Positions 26,234 to 33,858 of a stretch of 64,000 nt of DNA are shown here, one piece after another. The stretch covers positions 1,178,001-1,242,000 of the forward strand of contig NZ_CP031194.1 in NCBI RefSeq assembly GCF_003344965.1. The letters are read 5' to 3'. Origin of the DNA: Streptomyces paludis (lineage in GTDB: Bacteria; Actinomycetota; Actinomycetes; Streptomycetales; Streptomycetaceae). Each line of letters opens with the position of its first letter. Within the stretch, counting starts at the first letter, position 1. Under the pieces are notes generated by a model. That model had not been told where the DNA came from and made no database searches. It worked only from the letters and a program-made list of their open reading frames with translations. Position numbers and translations under genes: made by a program.

Positions 26234-26309
26234 GTGCCCCGGCCCCCGGCACCAGACGTGCCGGCCGCACCCCGTACCGCCAAAGCCCCACGGCCCCCTA
26301 GCCGGGAGG
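26234..26309 (-). repeat. Dispersed repeat, copy U1
   Basis: Minus-strand copy starting CCTCCCGGCTAGGGGGCCGT and reaching GTGCCGGGGGCCGGGG. Ends are well conserved with copies A and U2; the middle diverges. Confidence 0.6.
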
Positions 26310-26311
26310 CG

Positions 26312-26377
26312 ACCCCGCCCCGGCCCCCGGCACCGGGACAACCGGCCCAGCACAGACGCACCGGCCTAGCCGGGAGG
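26312..26377 (-). repeat. Dispersed repeat, copy U2 (overlaps a gene end)
   Basis: Minus-strand copy starting CCTCCCGGCTAGGCCGGT and reaching GTGCCGGGGGCCGGGG. Its first 12 bases encode the last three residues and stop of the enoyl-CoA hydratase. Confidence 0.6.
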
Positions 26378-27151
26378 CAAAAGGTCTCGCAGACGCCTCC
26401 CCTGCGCCGCCCGTTCCGCCGCCCGCTGCTCCGCGAGCGTTCGGGACGTCGCGCCCTGGAGGAGCGCCTTCGTTTCGATGAGGGCGTCGCGCGGCGCCGC
26501 CAGGAGCGCTGTGGTCAGGTCGCGTACGGCCGCGTCGAGGTCGGCCGGCGGTACGGCGAGGTTGGCGAGGCCCGTGCGTTCGGCCTCGTCGGCCTGGACG
26601 TAGCGGCCCGTCGCGCAGATCTCCAGCGCGCGGGCGTAGCCGACGAGCCCCACGAGGGGGTGGGTGCCGGTGAGGTCGGGGACGAGGCCGAGGCTGGTCT
26701 CGCGCATGGCGAACTGGACGTCGGACGCGACGATCCGGAGGTCGCAGGCGAGGGCCAGCTGGAAGCCGGCCCCGATGGCGTGCCCCTGGACCGCCGCGAT
26801 CGACACCAGGTCGGGGCTCCGCAGCCAGATGAAGCCGTCCTGGTAGGCGGAGATGGTCGCGTCGAGGTCTTCGTCGGACCCCTGTGCGAGGTCCTGGAAG
26901 GAGGGCTCCCCGTCGAATCCCTCGGGGGTGAACGCCCGCCGGTCGAGCCCCGCGGAGAAGGATTTTCCTTCCGCGCGCAGCACCACGACCCGCACGCTGC
27001 CCGGCAGTGACCGGCCGGCTTGCGTCAACGCCCGCCACAGAGCGGGAGACTGGGCGTTGCGCTTCGCCGGGTTGGTCAGTGTCACCGTGGCAACCGCGTC
27101 CTCGACGGTGAGCCGTACGCCGTCCTTGTCGAGCACTGGTTCGAGCGTCAT
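26366..27151 (-). CDS. Enoyl-CoA hydratase/isomerase family protein
   Basis: A 261-aa crotonase-fold enzyme. The oxyanion-hole segments are present (SFSAGLDRRAF, and IAAVQGHAIGAGFQLALACDLRIVA), and the C-terminal helix VGYARALEICATGRYVQADEAERTGLAN is typical. The position of the usual catalytic Glu in the second loop reads ETSLGLVPDLTGTHPL, so hydratase or isomerase activity on an acyl-CoA is plausible, but the substrate is open. The last codons (CCT CCC GGC TAG) lie inside a dispersed repeat, suggesting the natural 3' end may have been rewritten. Confidence 0.88.
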   Translation of the reverse strand: MTLEPVLDKDGVRLTVEDAVATVTLTNPAKRNAQSPALWRALTQAGRSLPGSVRVVVLRAEGKSFSAGLDRRAFTPEGFDGEPSFQDLAQGSDEDLDATISAYQDGFIWLRSPDLVSIAAVQGHAIGAGFQLALACDLRIVASDVQFAMRETSLGLVPDLTGTHPLVGLVGYARALEICATGRYVQADEAERTGLANLAVPPADLDAAVRDLTTALLAAPRDALIETKALLQGATSRTLAEQRAAERAAQGRRLRDLLPPG

Positions 27152-27285
27152 GGGGTGCCTCCGGTTCGGGCAGTCGGCCTCAGGATGCTAAGTGACTGCA
27201 CAGTAACCACCTGGGCGATCGACGGATCGACCGGGTGGTCACCCGAACCGGTGGCCTCCGGAGGAGAGAGAACCGCGTGCGGCTG

Positions 27286-27507
27286 TCAGGCCGCCGCGGC
27301 CTTCTTGCCTCGCGTAGCCCCGCCGCGTCCTCGCAGCGTGACCCCGGACTCGCTGAGCATGCGGTGGACGAATCCGTAGGAGCGGCCGGTTTCCTCGGCC
27401 AGTGCCCGGATGCTCGCACCGCTGTCGTACTTCTTCTTCAGGTCTGCCGCGAGCTTGTCGCGCGCGGCGCCGGTTACCCGGCTGCCCTTCTTCAGAGTCT
27501 CGGCCAC
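27286..27507 (-). CDS. gbn: Nucleoid-associated GATC-binding protein Gbn
   Basis: A 73-aa basic helix-turn-helix protein starting at a GTG behind GAGGAGG (VAETLKKGSRVTGAARDKLA, then ADLKKKYDSGASIRALAEETGRSYGFVHRML), with a Gly/Arg/Lys tail ending RGKKAAAA. From memory this is the orthologue of S. coelicolor SCO1839, described as the small nucleoid-associated protein Gbn that binds GATC-centred sites. Length and sequence fit well. About 290-400 bp upstream lies an unusual cluster of GATC sites. An ATG 33 nt upstream of the GTG is less well supported. Confidence 0.85.
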   Translation of the reverse strand: MAETLKKGSRVTGAARDKLAADLKKKYDSGASIRALAEETGRSYGFVHRMLSESGVTLRGRGGATRGKKAAAA

Positions 27508-27883
27508 CCGTGCCTCCTCATGGGAAGTGCGCTCTGGACTTCTCATGATCACCCCTCGCGGCCGTCCTGGCCACCCATTCGGCAAGGTCAGTACGGAGAG
27601 CTTGCGCCGGCTACCGCGTTCGAACACGAGCGGAGCCGCGCATTCCAGACGTGACGAGAGACACATCCGTCCGGCGCGTCGGACGAAGGGCCAGGTCAGC
27701 CGGGGTACGGGGAGGAAAAGGCCCGATGATGGGGCGACCCGCCCGATCGGTCGGGCACCACACCGGTGGTACGAGACGTACTCACTCAGATGAAGGATCA
27801 CTGCTGAGCCGAATGATCCATACGGGGTGGATCAGGCGCGGCTCAGGCAGGGATCTGCGTGGATCGGGCGTGATCGCCGTGGG
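27508..27883. other. Intergenic region upstream of gbn
   Basis: 376 bp between the ABC-F stop and gbn. No supported gene on either strand. The gbn promoter must lie here. One GATC is near the gene at about 27547, and six of the seven clustered GATC sites are at its far end (27796-27875). Confidence 0.6.
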
Positions 27884-27904
27884 TCAGGCGAGGGCGACGA
27901 GATC
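27796..27904. promoter_or_regulatory. Cluster of seven GATC sites
   Basis: GATC occurs at 27796, 27815, 27830, 27852, 27862, 27872 and 27901. At about 72 % G+C fewer than one would be expected in 109 bp. Three sites are spaced exactly 10 bp apart, on one face of the helix. Because the adjacent gene encodes a GATC-binding nucleoid protein, this is a candidate Gbn binding or autoregulation site. Confidence 0.5.
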
Positions 27905-29482
27905 CGCGTAGTCCGCGCCCCACAGGTCCTCGACCCCGTCCGGCAGCAGGATGATCCGCTCCGGCTCCAGCGCGTGGACGGCGCCCTCGTCGTGCGTGAC
28001 GAGGATGACCGCGCCCTTGTACGTGCGCAGCGCGCCGAGGATCTCCTCGCGGCTGGCCGGGTCGAGGTTGTTGGTGGGCTCGTCGAGCAGGAGCACATTG
28101 GCGGAGGAGACGACCAGGGTGGCCAGCGCCAGCCGGGTCTTCTCGCCGCCGGAGAGCACCCCGGCCGGCTTGTCGACGTCGTCGCCGGAGAAGAGGAAGG
28201 AGCCGAGGGTCTTCCGTACGTCGACGAGATCGAGGTCGGGGGCCGAGGAGCGCATGTTCTCCAGGACGGAGCGCTCCGGGTCGAGGGTCTCGTGCTCCTG
28301 GGCGTAGTAGCCGAGCTTGAGTCCGTGGCCGGGGGTCACCTGGCCGGTGTCCGGCTTCTCCACGCCGGCGAGCAGCCGCAGGAGGGTGGTCTTGCCGGCG
28401 CCGTTGAGGCCGAGGATGACGACGCGGGAGCCCTTGTCGATGGCGAGGTCGACATCGGTGAAGATCTCCAGCGAGCCGTACGACTTGGAGAGGCCCTCGG
28501 CCGTGAGGGGGGTCCGGCCGCAGGGGGCGGGCTCGGGGAAGCGCAGCTTGGCGACCTTGTCGGACTGGCGTACCTGCTCCAGTCCGGAGAGCAGCCGCTC
28601 GGCGCGGCGGGCCATGTTCTGCGCGGCGACGGTCTTGGTGGCCTTGGCGCGCATCTTGTCGGCCTGGGAGTTGAGCGACGCGGCCTTCTTCTCGGCGTTG
28701 GCGCGCTCGCGCTTGCGGCGCTTCTCGTCGGACTCGCGCTGCTGCTGGTAGAGCTTCCAGCCCATGTTGTAGACGTCGATCTGGGAGCGGTTGGCGTCGA
28801 GGTAGAAGACCTTGTTGACGACGGTCTCGACCAGGTCGACATCGTGGGAGATCACGATGAAGCCGCCGCGGTACGTCTTGAGGTAGTCGCGCAGCCAGAC
28901 GATCGAGTCCGCGTCGAGGTGGTTGGTGGGCTCGTCGAGGAGCAGGGTGTCGGCGTCGGAGAAGAGGATGCGGGCCAGCTCGACCCGGCGGCGCTGACCG
29001 CCGGAGAGGGTGTGCAGGGGCTGTCCGAGCACCCGGTCGGGCAGGCCGAGCGCGGCGGCGATGGTGGCGGCCTCGGCCTCGGCGGCGTATCCGCCCTTGG
29101 TGAGGAACTCCGTCTCCAGGCGCTCGTACTTCTTCATCGCCTTCTCGCGGGTGGCGCCCTGTCCGTTCGCCATCCGGTCCTCGTTCTCGCGCATCTTGCG
29201 CAGGACGGAGTCCAGGTCGCGGGCGGAGAGGATGCGGTCGCGGGCGAGGACGTCGAGGTCGCCGGTGCGCGGGTCCTGCGGCAGATAGCCGACCTCGCCG
29301 GAGCGGGTGATGGTGCCGCCGGCCGGCTGGCCCTCGCCGGCGAGGCACTTGGTGAGGGTGGTCTTGCCGGCTCCGTTGCGGCCGACCAGACCGATGCGGT
29401 CGCCACGGGCGATACGGAACGAGGCGGACTCGATGAGGACGCGGGCTCCGGCGCGCAGCTCGACGCCGGTTGCGGTGATCAC
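27884..29482 (-). CDS. ABC-F family ATP-binding protein
   Basis: A 532-aa soluble tandem ABC ATPase without membrane helices, of the ribosome-associated ABC-F type (EttA/Uup-like). First cassette: Walker A GRNGAGKTT near residue 35, signature LSGGQRRRVELA, Walker B TLLLDEPTNHLD. An inter-domain linker rich in charged helices (about 240-320) fits the P-site tRNA interaction motif. Second cassette: GLNGAGKTT, LSGGEKTRLA, VLLLDEPTNNLD. It likely modulates stalled ribosomes or gives low-level antibiotic protection. It is a single gene divergent from the metallopeptidase. Confidence 0.93.
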   Translation of the reverse strand: MITATGVELRAGARVLIESASFRIARGDRIGLVGRNGAGKTTLTKCLAGEGQPAGGTITRSGEVGYLPQDPRTGDLDVLARDRILSARDLDSVLRKMRENEDRMANGQGATREKAMKKYERLETEFLTKGGYAAEAEAATIAAALGLPDRVLGQPLHTLSGGQRRRVELARILFSDADTLLLDEPTNHLDADSIVWLRDYLKTYRGGFIVISHDVDLVETVVNKVFYLDANRSQIDVYNMGWKLYQQQRESDEKRRKRERANAEKKAASLNSQADKMRAKATKTVAAQNMARRAERLLSGLEQVRQSDKVAKLRFPEPAPCGRTPLTAEGLSKSYGSLEIFTDVDLAIDKGSRVVILGLNGAGKTTLLRLLAGVEKPDTGQVTPGHGLKLGYYAQEHETLDPERSVLENMRSSAPDLDLVDVRKTLGSFLFSGDDVDKPAGVLSGGEKTRLALATLVVSSANVLLLDEPTNNLDPASREEILGALRTYKGAVILVTHDEGAVHALEPERIILLPDGVEDLWGADYADLVALA

Positions 29483-29722
29483 GGAAAGACTCCAGGGCGG
29501 TATGGACGGCGGAAGAGGGCGGGCGGAGGGATTCTTCGACGCCGGCTAATGCACAAGGAGAAATGCCATGGGGGGCAGTCTACCGGGCGCCGCAACCGCT
29601 TTACCCGGGCGGTACGGAGGCGCCGGGTGCGCGGGCGGTATACGGGGCGGCGGCGCGTGCGCCGGTATTCTGCGCGCGCCGACGGACCGCTGTGGCCGTC
29701 GGGGAGCGGAGAGTGGTGGCAC

Positions 29723-30616
29723 ATGCGGTTCGATGACGACGCCGAGCTGGACACGTCGGAGGTCCAGGACGAGCGCGGCGGCGGGATCCCCGGCGGGGCG
29801 ACCGCCGTCGGGGGCGGCATCGTGGGGATCATCGTGCTGCTCGTCGGCCTCTACTTCGGGGTCAGTCCGGAGAAGCTCGGGCTGTCGTCGGGCGGTGACT
29901 CTTCCCCCTCGTCCGGTGCCACCGGCCCCAGTGGGGTCGAGGAGAACTGCAAGACCGGCAAGGACGCCAACGAGCGGGAGGACTGCCGGATCCTCGCGGT
30001 GGTCAACAGCGTCCAGACGTACTGGCGGGCGGAGTACGCGCGGACCGGTGAGCGCTACACGGACGCGGACACGAAGTTCTTCACCGGCCGGGTGAACACC
30101 GCGTGCGGCGCGGCCACCTCGGCGGTCGGGCCGTTCTACTGCCCGGCGGACAAGATGGCGTATCTGGACCTCGGCTTCTTCGAGGAGCTGAAGACGAAGT
30201 TCGGGGCGAGCGGCGGGCCGTTCGCGCAGGCGTATGTGGTGGCGCACGAGTACGGGCACCATGTGCAGAACCTGAAGGGGACGCTGGCGCGGGCGCACGA
30301 CGGCAAGCAGGGCCCGGACAGCAACGCGGTGAAGGTGGAGCTCCAGGCGGACTGCTACGCGGGCGTCTGGGCCCGGCACGCGACGACCACGCCGTCCGAG
30401 CGGACGGGACGCCCGCTGCTGACCAGCCTCACCGACGAGGACATCCAGGACGGGCTGGACGCGGCGGCGGCCGTGGGCGACGACCGGATCCAGGAGAAGT
30501 TCCAGGGCAAGGTCACCCCGGAGTCGTGGACGCACGGCTCGGCCGCGCAGCGCCAGCAGTGGTTCCACACCGGCTACGACTCGGGCGACGTGGCGCGCTG
30601 CGACACGTTCCGCTGA
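29723..30616 (+). CDS. Membrane-anchored neutral zinc metallopeptidase (YpfJ family)
   Basis: A 297-aa protein with a short acidic N-terminus, one transmembrane helix (about residues 33-52, GGGIVGIIVLLVGLYFGV), a Ser/Gly/Pro linker and an extracytoplasmic peptidase domain. The zinc motif HEYGHH begins at His175, and the downstream VELQADCYAGVWA supplies the third ligand. Four Cys residues may pair. The family function is uncertain. GGAGCGGAGAG lies ahead of the ATG; longer frames from the left are shadows of the ABC-F gene. Confidence 0.9.
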   Translation: MRFDDDAELDTSEVQDERGGGIPGGATAVGGGIVGIIVLLVGLYFGVSPEKLGLSSGGDSSPSSGATGPSGVEENCKTGKDANEREDCRILAVVNSVQTYWRAEYARTGERYTDADTKFFTGRVNTACGAATSAVGPFYCPADKMAYLDLGFFEELKTKFGASGGPFAQAYVVAHEYGHHVQNLKGTLARAHDGKQGPDSNAVKVELQADCYAGVWARHATTTPSERTGRPLLTSLTDEDIQDGLDAAAAVGDDRIQEKFQGKVTPESWTHGSAAQRQQWFHTGYDSGDVARCDTFR

Positions 30617-30659
30617 CGCGGGCGGCGGCTCCGGCTCGGGTCCGGGGCCGCCGCGGGTG

Positions 30660-32069
30660 TCAGGAGCCGCCGGTGTGGACCTGGAAGGCCGCCCGGCGGA
30701 CGGCCTTGGCGAGCGCCGGGTCCGGATGGGCGGCGGCCAGGGCGACCAGGACCTGGACCGTACGGGGGTGGCCGATGGCCCTGACCTCGTCGATCAGGGC
30801 GGGCACATTGCCCTGCACGGCCGATTCCAGATGGCGTACGAGCAGATCGCTCTCGCCGTGGTCGGCGACGGCCGCGGCGGTGTCCACCCAGAGCCAGGTC
30901 GACTCCTCGCGGGTCAGCACCTCGGAGGCGTCGTCGGGGTCGGCGCCCTCGTACTCGGCCAGCCAGAGCAGGGCGTACGGGCGCAGGGACGGTTCGGCCG
31001 CGGCCGACCGCACCTCGCCCTCGGCGGGCGCGCCGACGACGCGGAGCGCCTCGAAGGCGAGGCCGCGCAGCAGCGCGTCCTCGCCGCGGGCGACCGCGAG
31101 CAGTTCGGTGACGGCGCTGCCGACGGTACGGGCGGCGAGCCAGGCCCGGTACTCGGCGCGGGCCGGTCCCGGGGTGAGGCGGGCGCAGCCGCGCAGCATG
31201 TGCTGGGCGGACTGTTCGATGTTGCCCGCCGGGCTCTGGGCGGCGACGCAGATCTGTTCCAGCTTGACCCAGACCGCCCAGTTGCCGAGCGGGGTGAGGG
31301 TGGCCTGCCCCTCCCCCAGGGTCAGCGCGCCGACGGCGGCCAGGCCCTCCAGGGCCCAGTCGAGCAGCGGGGGCAGCAGGGCCTCGTCCACGGGTTCGGG
31401 GACGGGCGGTACGGCGAGCGGCTCGGGGCGCTCGGGGTGCGGCCCGTAGGGGACCTCGCAGCGCTCGCCGTGGAGTTCGGCCACGCGCTGCTGGAGCAGG
31501 TCGAGCAGGGCCGGTACGAGCACGGGCCCGGCGGAGAGCTGGAGCAGCGAGAGCACCTGGGGGACGGCCTCGACGACCTCGGCGACGGTGGCCGCCGCGA
31601 CGTCCTCGGGCGCCGGGTGGACCAGCGACCAGGCGTCGAAGAGGGCGACCCAGCCGCGCTGGACGGCGCTGTCGTCCCGGTCCCACGCCTGGAGGCGCCA
31701 GCCGGGGCGTACGGCGTCGCCGTGCAGCTCGACGAGTCCGGCCAGTCTGGCCCGGTCCCAGCCCGCGCCGACCTGCCCGGGGGTCAGCTCCAGCGCGGCG
31801 GCGGCCCGGTCGCGGGCGGGGCCGGTGAGCGGGCCCGCTCCGGGGTCCCGGTCGGCGGCGGCCCAGCGGGCGACCCGTACGGCGTCGGCGAGCACCGCCC
31901 TCGCCTGGCGGGCCAGCTCCGCCGGGGGTGGAGTGCCCTCGGGCGGCCGGGGTGCCGGCCGGTTGCGCCCGTCGGTCACGGCCCGTCGGGCCGTGGTCAA
32001 CGGCCGCGCGCGGACAAGTCGGAGTCTGGAGTTGCGCGCCAATTGCTCATCAGGCTTTCGGGACGTCAC
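30660..32069 (-). CDS. Hypothetical protein with HEAT-like helical repeats
   Basis: A 469-aa soluble, helix-rich protein with no motif I can name. The N-terminal half is Ala/Pro/Arg-rich; the C-terminal 200 residues look like HEAT/TPR-type repeats (RGLAFEALRVVG, LRPYALLWLAEYEG, SDLLVRHLESAV, VQVLVALAAAHPDPALAKAVRRAAFQVH). It is conserved in Streptomyces as far as I recall. The start is the GTG at 32069, since the only upstream option is a TTG. A 20-bp inverted repeat spans the start region. The end lies 43 bp from the convergent metallopeptidase gene. Confidence 0.7.
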   Translation of the reverse strand: MTSRKPDEQLARNSRLRLVRARPLTTARRAVTDGRNRPAPRPPEGTPPPAELARQARAVLADAVRVARWAAADRDPGAGPLTGPARDRAAAALELTPGQVGAGWDRARLAGLVELHGDAVRPGWRLQAWDRDDSAVQRGWVALFDAWSLVHPAPEDVAAATVAEVVEAVPQVLSLLQLSAGPVLVPALLDLLQQRVAELHGERCEVPYGPHPERPEPLAVPPVPEPVDEALLPPLLDWALEGLAAVGALTLGEGQATLTPLGNWAVWVKLEQICVAAQSPAGNIEQSAQHMLRGCARLTPGPARAEYRAWLAARTVGSAVTELLAVARGEDALLRGLAFEALRVVGAPAEGEVRSAAAEPSLRPYALLWLAEYEGADPDDASEVLTREESTWLWVDTAAAVADHGESDLLVRHLESAVQGNVPALIDEVRAIGHPRTVQVLVALAAAHPDPALAKAVRRAAFQVHTGGS

Positions 32070-32102
32070 GGGGGCAGTCTTCCCGGTGACCGCCCGAAAG
32101 CC
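32053..32102. promoter_or_regulatory. Long inverted repeat over the start of the HEAT-like gene
   Basis: GGCTTTCGGG-N2-GTCACGGG faces CCCGGTGAC-N2-CCCGAAAGCC with an 8-nt loop. The left arm lies inside the first codons of the hypothetical gene and the right arm in its leader. In RNA it would fold over the GTG start. It could be a translational hairpin or a dyad operator. Confidence 0.45.
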
Positions 32103-32391
32103 CAAACGGAACCCGTCGCGGCACTTCCGGTCCGGCGCGCGGGGCGCTTTCGGCGGGGGACACAGGGGTACGGAAGGGGAGGAAGGGGTCCCCGCGCCCT
32201 GCCCGCGACGGCCGCCAGCAGGGCTTTCGCGCCGGCCGGTCGTCGCCGGGGGCGCATAAGCGGATACAGCGGGAGATACGCCGGAGCCGCACCGGGGGAT
32301 ACATCGCGAGGTACATCGAGGGGCGCGGAAGGGGCGGCGGGAGGGGTGCGCGGGTGGGGGCGCCGGGAGCCGGTCCGGGGCGCCCCGGGGG
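32070..32391. other. Intergenic region, HEAT-like gene to alpha/beta hydrolase
   Basis: About 320 bp without a supported gene. It holds the inverted repeat at its left end and, at 32262-32320, a run of related GATACA/GTACATCG motifs that may be promoter or operator half-sites for the leftward gene. Confidence 0.45.
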
Positions 32392-33525
32392 CTACATCAG
32401 GGGCGTGAGGAAGCGGCGGAGCGTCTCCTCGTAACCCACCGGATCCGCGTTCCACATCGCGCCGTGCGGAGCGTGCGCCACGGTGTGCAGGGTGATCAGG
32501 TCCGGCCGGTGCGCGGCCAGCTCCCGGGACGGCTCCCAGGGGGCGAGGGTGTCGTCCGGGCCGTGGATGATCAGTGTCGGTACGTGCAGATTGCGCGGGT
32601 CGGCGGCTTCGAGCAGCCGGTCGCCGTGGATCCCGGTCCGGCCCTGGGCCGCTCTGACCGCGAGGGGCAGCAGCGGTCCCGGCACCCGGCGGGCGGCGGC
32701 CAGGGCCCGCAGGGTGGCCTCCCAGTCGAGCACGGGCGAGTCGAGCACCAGCCCGGAGATCCGCTCGCTGAGCGCCGAGTTGCCGGCGGCGTGCAGGGCC
32801 ATGGACGCGCCGGTGGACCAGCCGTACAGCACGACGCGCTCGGCGCCGTACCGCACGGCGTACCGGATCGCGGCGTCGAGGTCGCGCCACTCGGAGTCGC
32901 CGAGGCGGCCGAGGCCGTCCGGCGGGCGGGGGGCGCCGGGGTCGCCCCGGTAGCCGAGGTCGAGCACCGGGAACTGCTGTCCGGCCAGGAACTCCATGAC
33001 GTTCAGGGGGTGTTCGCGGGTGGCGCCCAGGCCGTGCGCGGTGATCACCCAGGTGTCGCGCGCGCCGGGGACGAACCAGGCGGGCAGCGCGCCCAGCTCA
33101 CCGGGGACGGACACGTCGCGGAAGGGGAGCCCGAGCGCGGTGCCGGGGTCGCCGCGGTGGATCCGCGGGGTGAGACGGACGCGGGTGCCGGGCCGCAGGG
33201 CGCCCCGCTCGACGCGCTCCAGCCGGCGGACCACGGTGTCGGCGGGGTGGTCGACGCCCTCCAGGACCGGTCCGACGACGGCGTGCACCCCGGGGCCCTC
33301 GATCCCGTACGTGCCGGGGCGCAGGGCCGCGAGGCAGCGGGTCAGGGTGATCTGGCCGGCGGCGGTGGCGTGGACGGTGAGCCGGGGGTCGCCGGGCAGC
33401 GGCCGGCCGGGCGGCACCTTGAGCGCCGCGTCGCTGGCGTACCGGCCGGCGGCGACCGTGGCCGCGCCGACGCCGACCGCGGTGGAGACGGCGGCCGCTG
33501 CGGCGGCGGCCGTCACCTTGGTCAT
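32392..33525 (-). CDS. Alpha/beta hydrolase family protein
   Basis: A 377-aa protein with an Ala-rich N-terminal hydrophobic segment (signal anchor or uncleaved signal), then an alpha/beta-hydrolase domain. The oxyanion segment TAHGLGATREHPLN, the nucleophile elbow YGWSTGAS (G-x-S-x-G), the acid HGPDDTLAP and the catalytic His in AHAPHGAMW are in order. It probably faces outward or sits on the membrane. Substrate unknown; an esterase or peptidase-like role fits. The start is ATG 33525; a longer frame lacks a ribosome site. Confidence 0.85.
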   Translation of the reverse strand: MTKVTAAAAAAAVSTAVGVGAATVAAGRYASDAALKVPPGRPLPGDPRLTVHATAAGQITLTRCLAALRPGTYGIEGPGVHAVVGPVLEGVDHPADTVVRRLERVERGALRPGTRVRLTPRIHRGDPGTALGLPFRDVSVPGELGALPAWFVPGARDTWVITAHGLGATREHPLNVMEFLAGQQFPVLDLGYRGDPGAPRPPDGLGRLGDSEWRDLDAAIRYAVRYGAERVVLYGWSTGASMALHAAGNSALSERISGLVLDSPVLDWEATLRALAAARRVPGPLLPLAVRAAQGRTGIHGDRLLEAADPRNLHVPTLIIHGPDDTLAPWEPSRELAAHRPDLITLHTVAHAPHGAMWNADPVGYEETLRRFLTPLM

Positions 33526-33781
33526 TCTGCTCGCTTTAGTCGCTTTTGCCGGGCGCACGCTCCCAGTGTCACGGCCGCCGTCCGGACGGGCCACCGGGCG
33601 GGGCCGTCCGGGACGCGCCGCCCGCCGTTCCGGTGGGTCGCGCGGAGGTCGTCCGGCGCGTCTGCCGGGGAGCCGGCCGGTCGTACCGCGATACTGCCAA
33701 GCGCCCGGAACGGGCCCACGGCCCCGCCGTGTTGGCCTCCGGGGCACCCCCTCGGTGGGAGTCACCGTGAATACCCACTCA

Positions 33782-33818
33782 GTTCACCTTCCGTTCACCC
33801 TGACTCCTTACGTTCACC
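33782..33818 (+). promoter_or_regulatory. PHO box (PhoP binding site) upstream of pitH2
   Basis: Two exact 11-bp-spaced units, GTTCACCTTCC and GTTCACCCTGA, then a third GTTCACC 19 bp after the second. Tandem GTTCAC repeats with an 11-bp period are the Streptomyces PhoP operator. It lies directly ahead of the phosphate transporter gene. Confidence 0.85.
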
Positions 33819-33858
33819 GAGGCCACCGATGTCGAACGATTGCCTGGGTAACGGGTCG

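Larger units (their letters stand above)
25994..26365. other. Non-coding repeat-rich gap
   Basis: About 370 bp without a supported gene. It contains the RNase promoter side, the palindromic element at 26174-26208, and two tandem copies of the CCTCCCGG...GCCGGGG repeat. The right copy runs into the 3' end of the enoyl-CoA hydratase gene. Confidence 0.6.

Noticed and set aside
27827..30616. A 929-codon plus-strand frame across the ABC-F gene
   Set aside because: Antisense shadow of the ABC-F gene; only the part from 29723 has real codon bias, a ribosome site and the metallopeptidase motifs.
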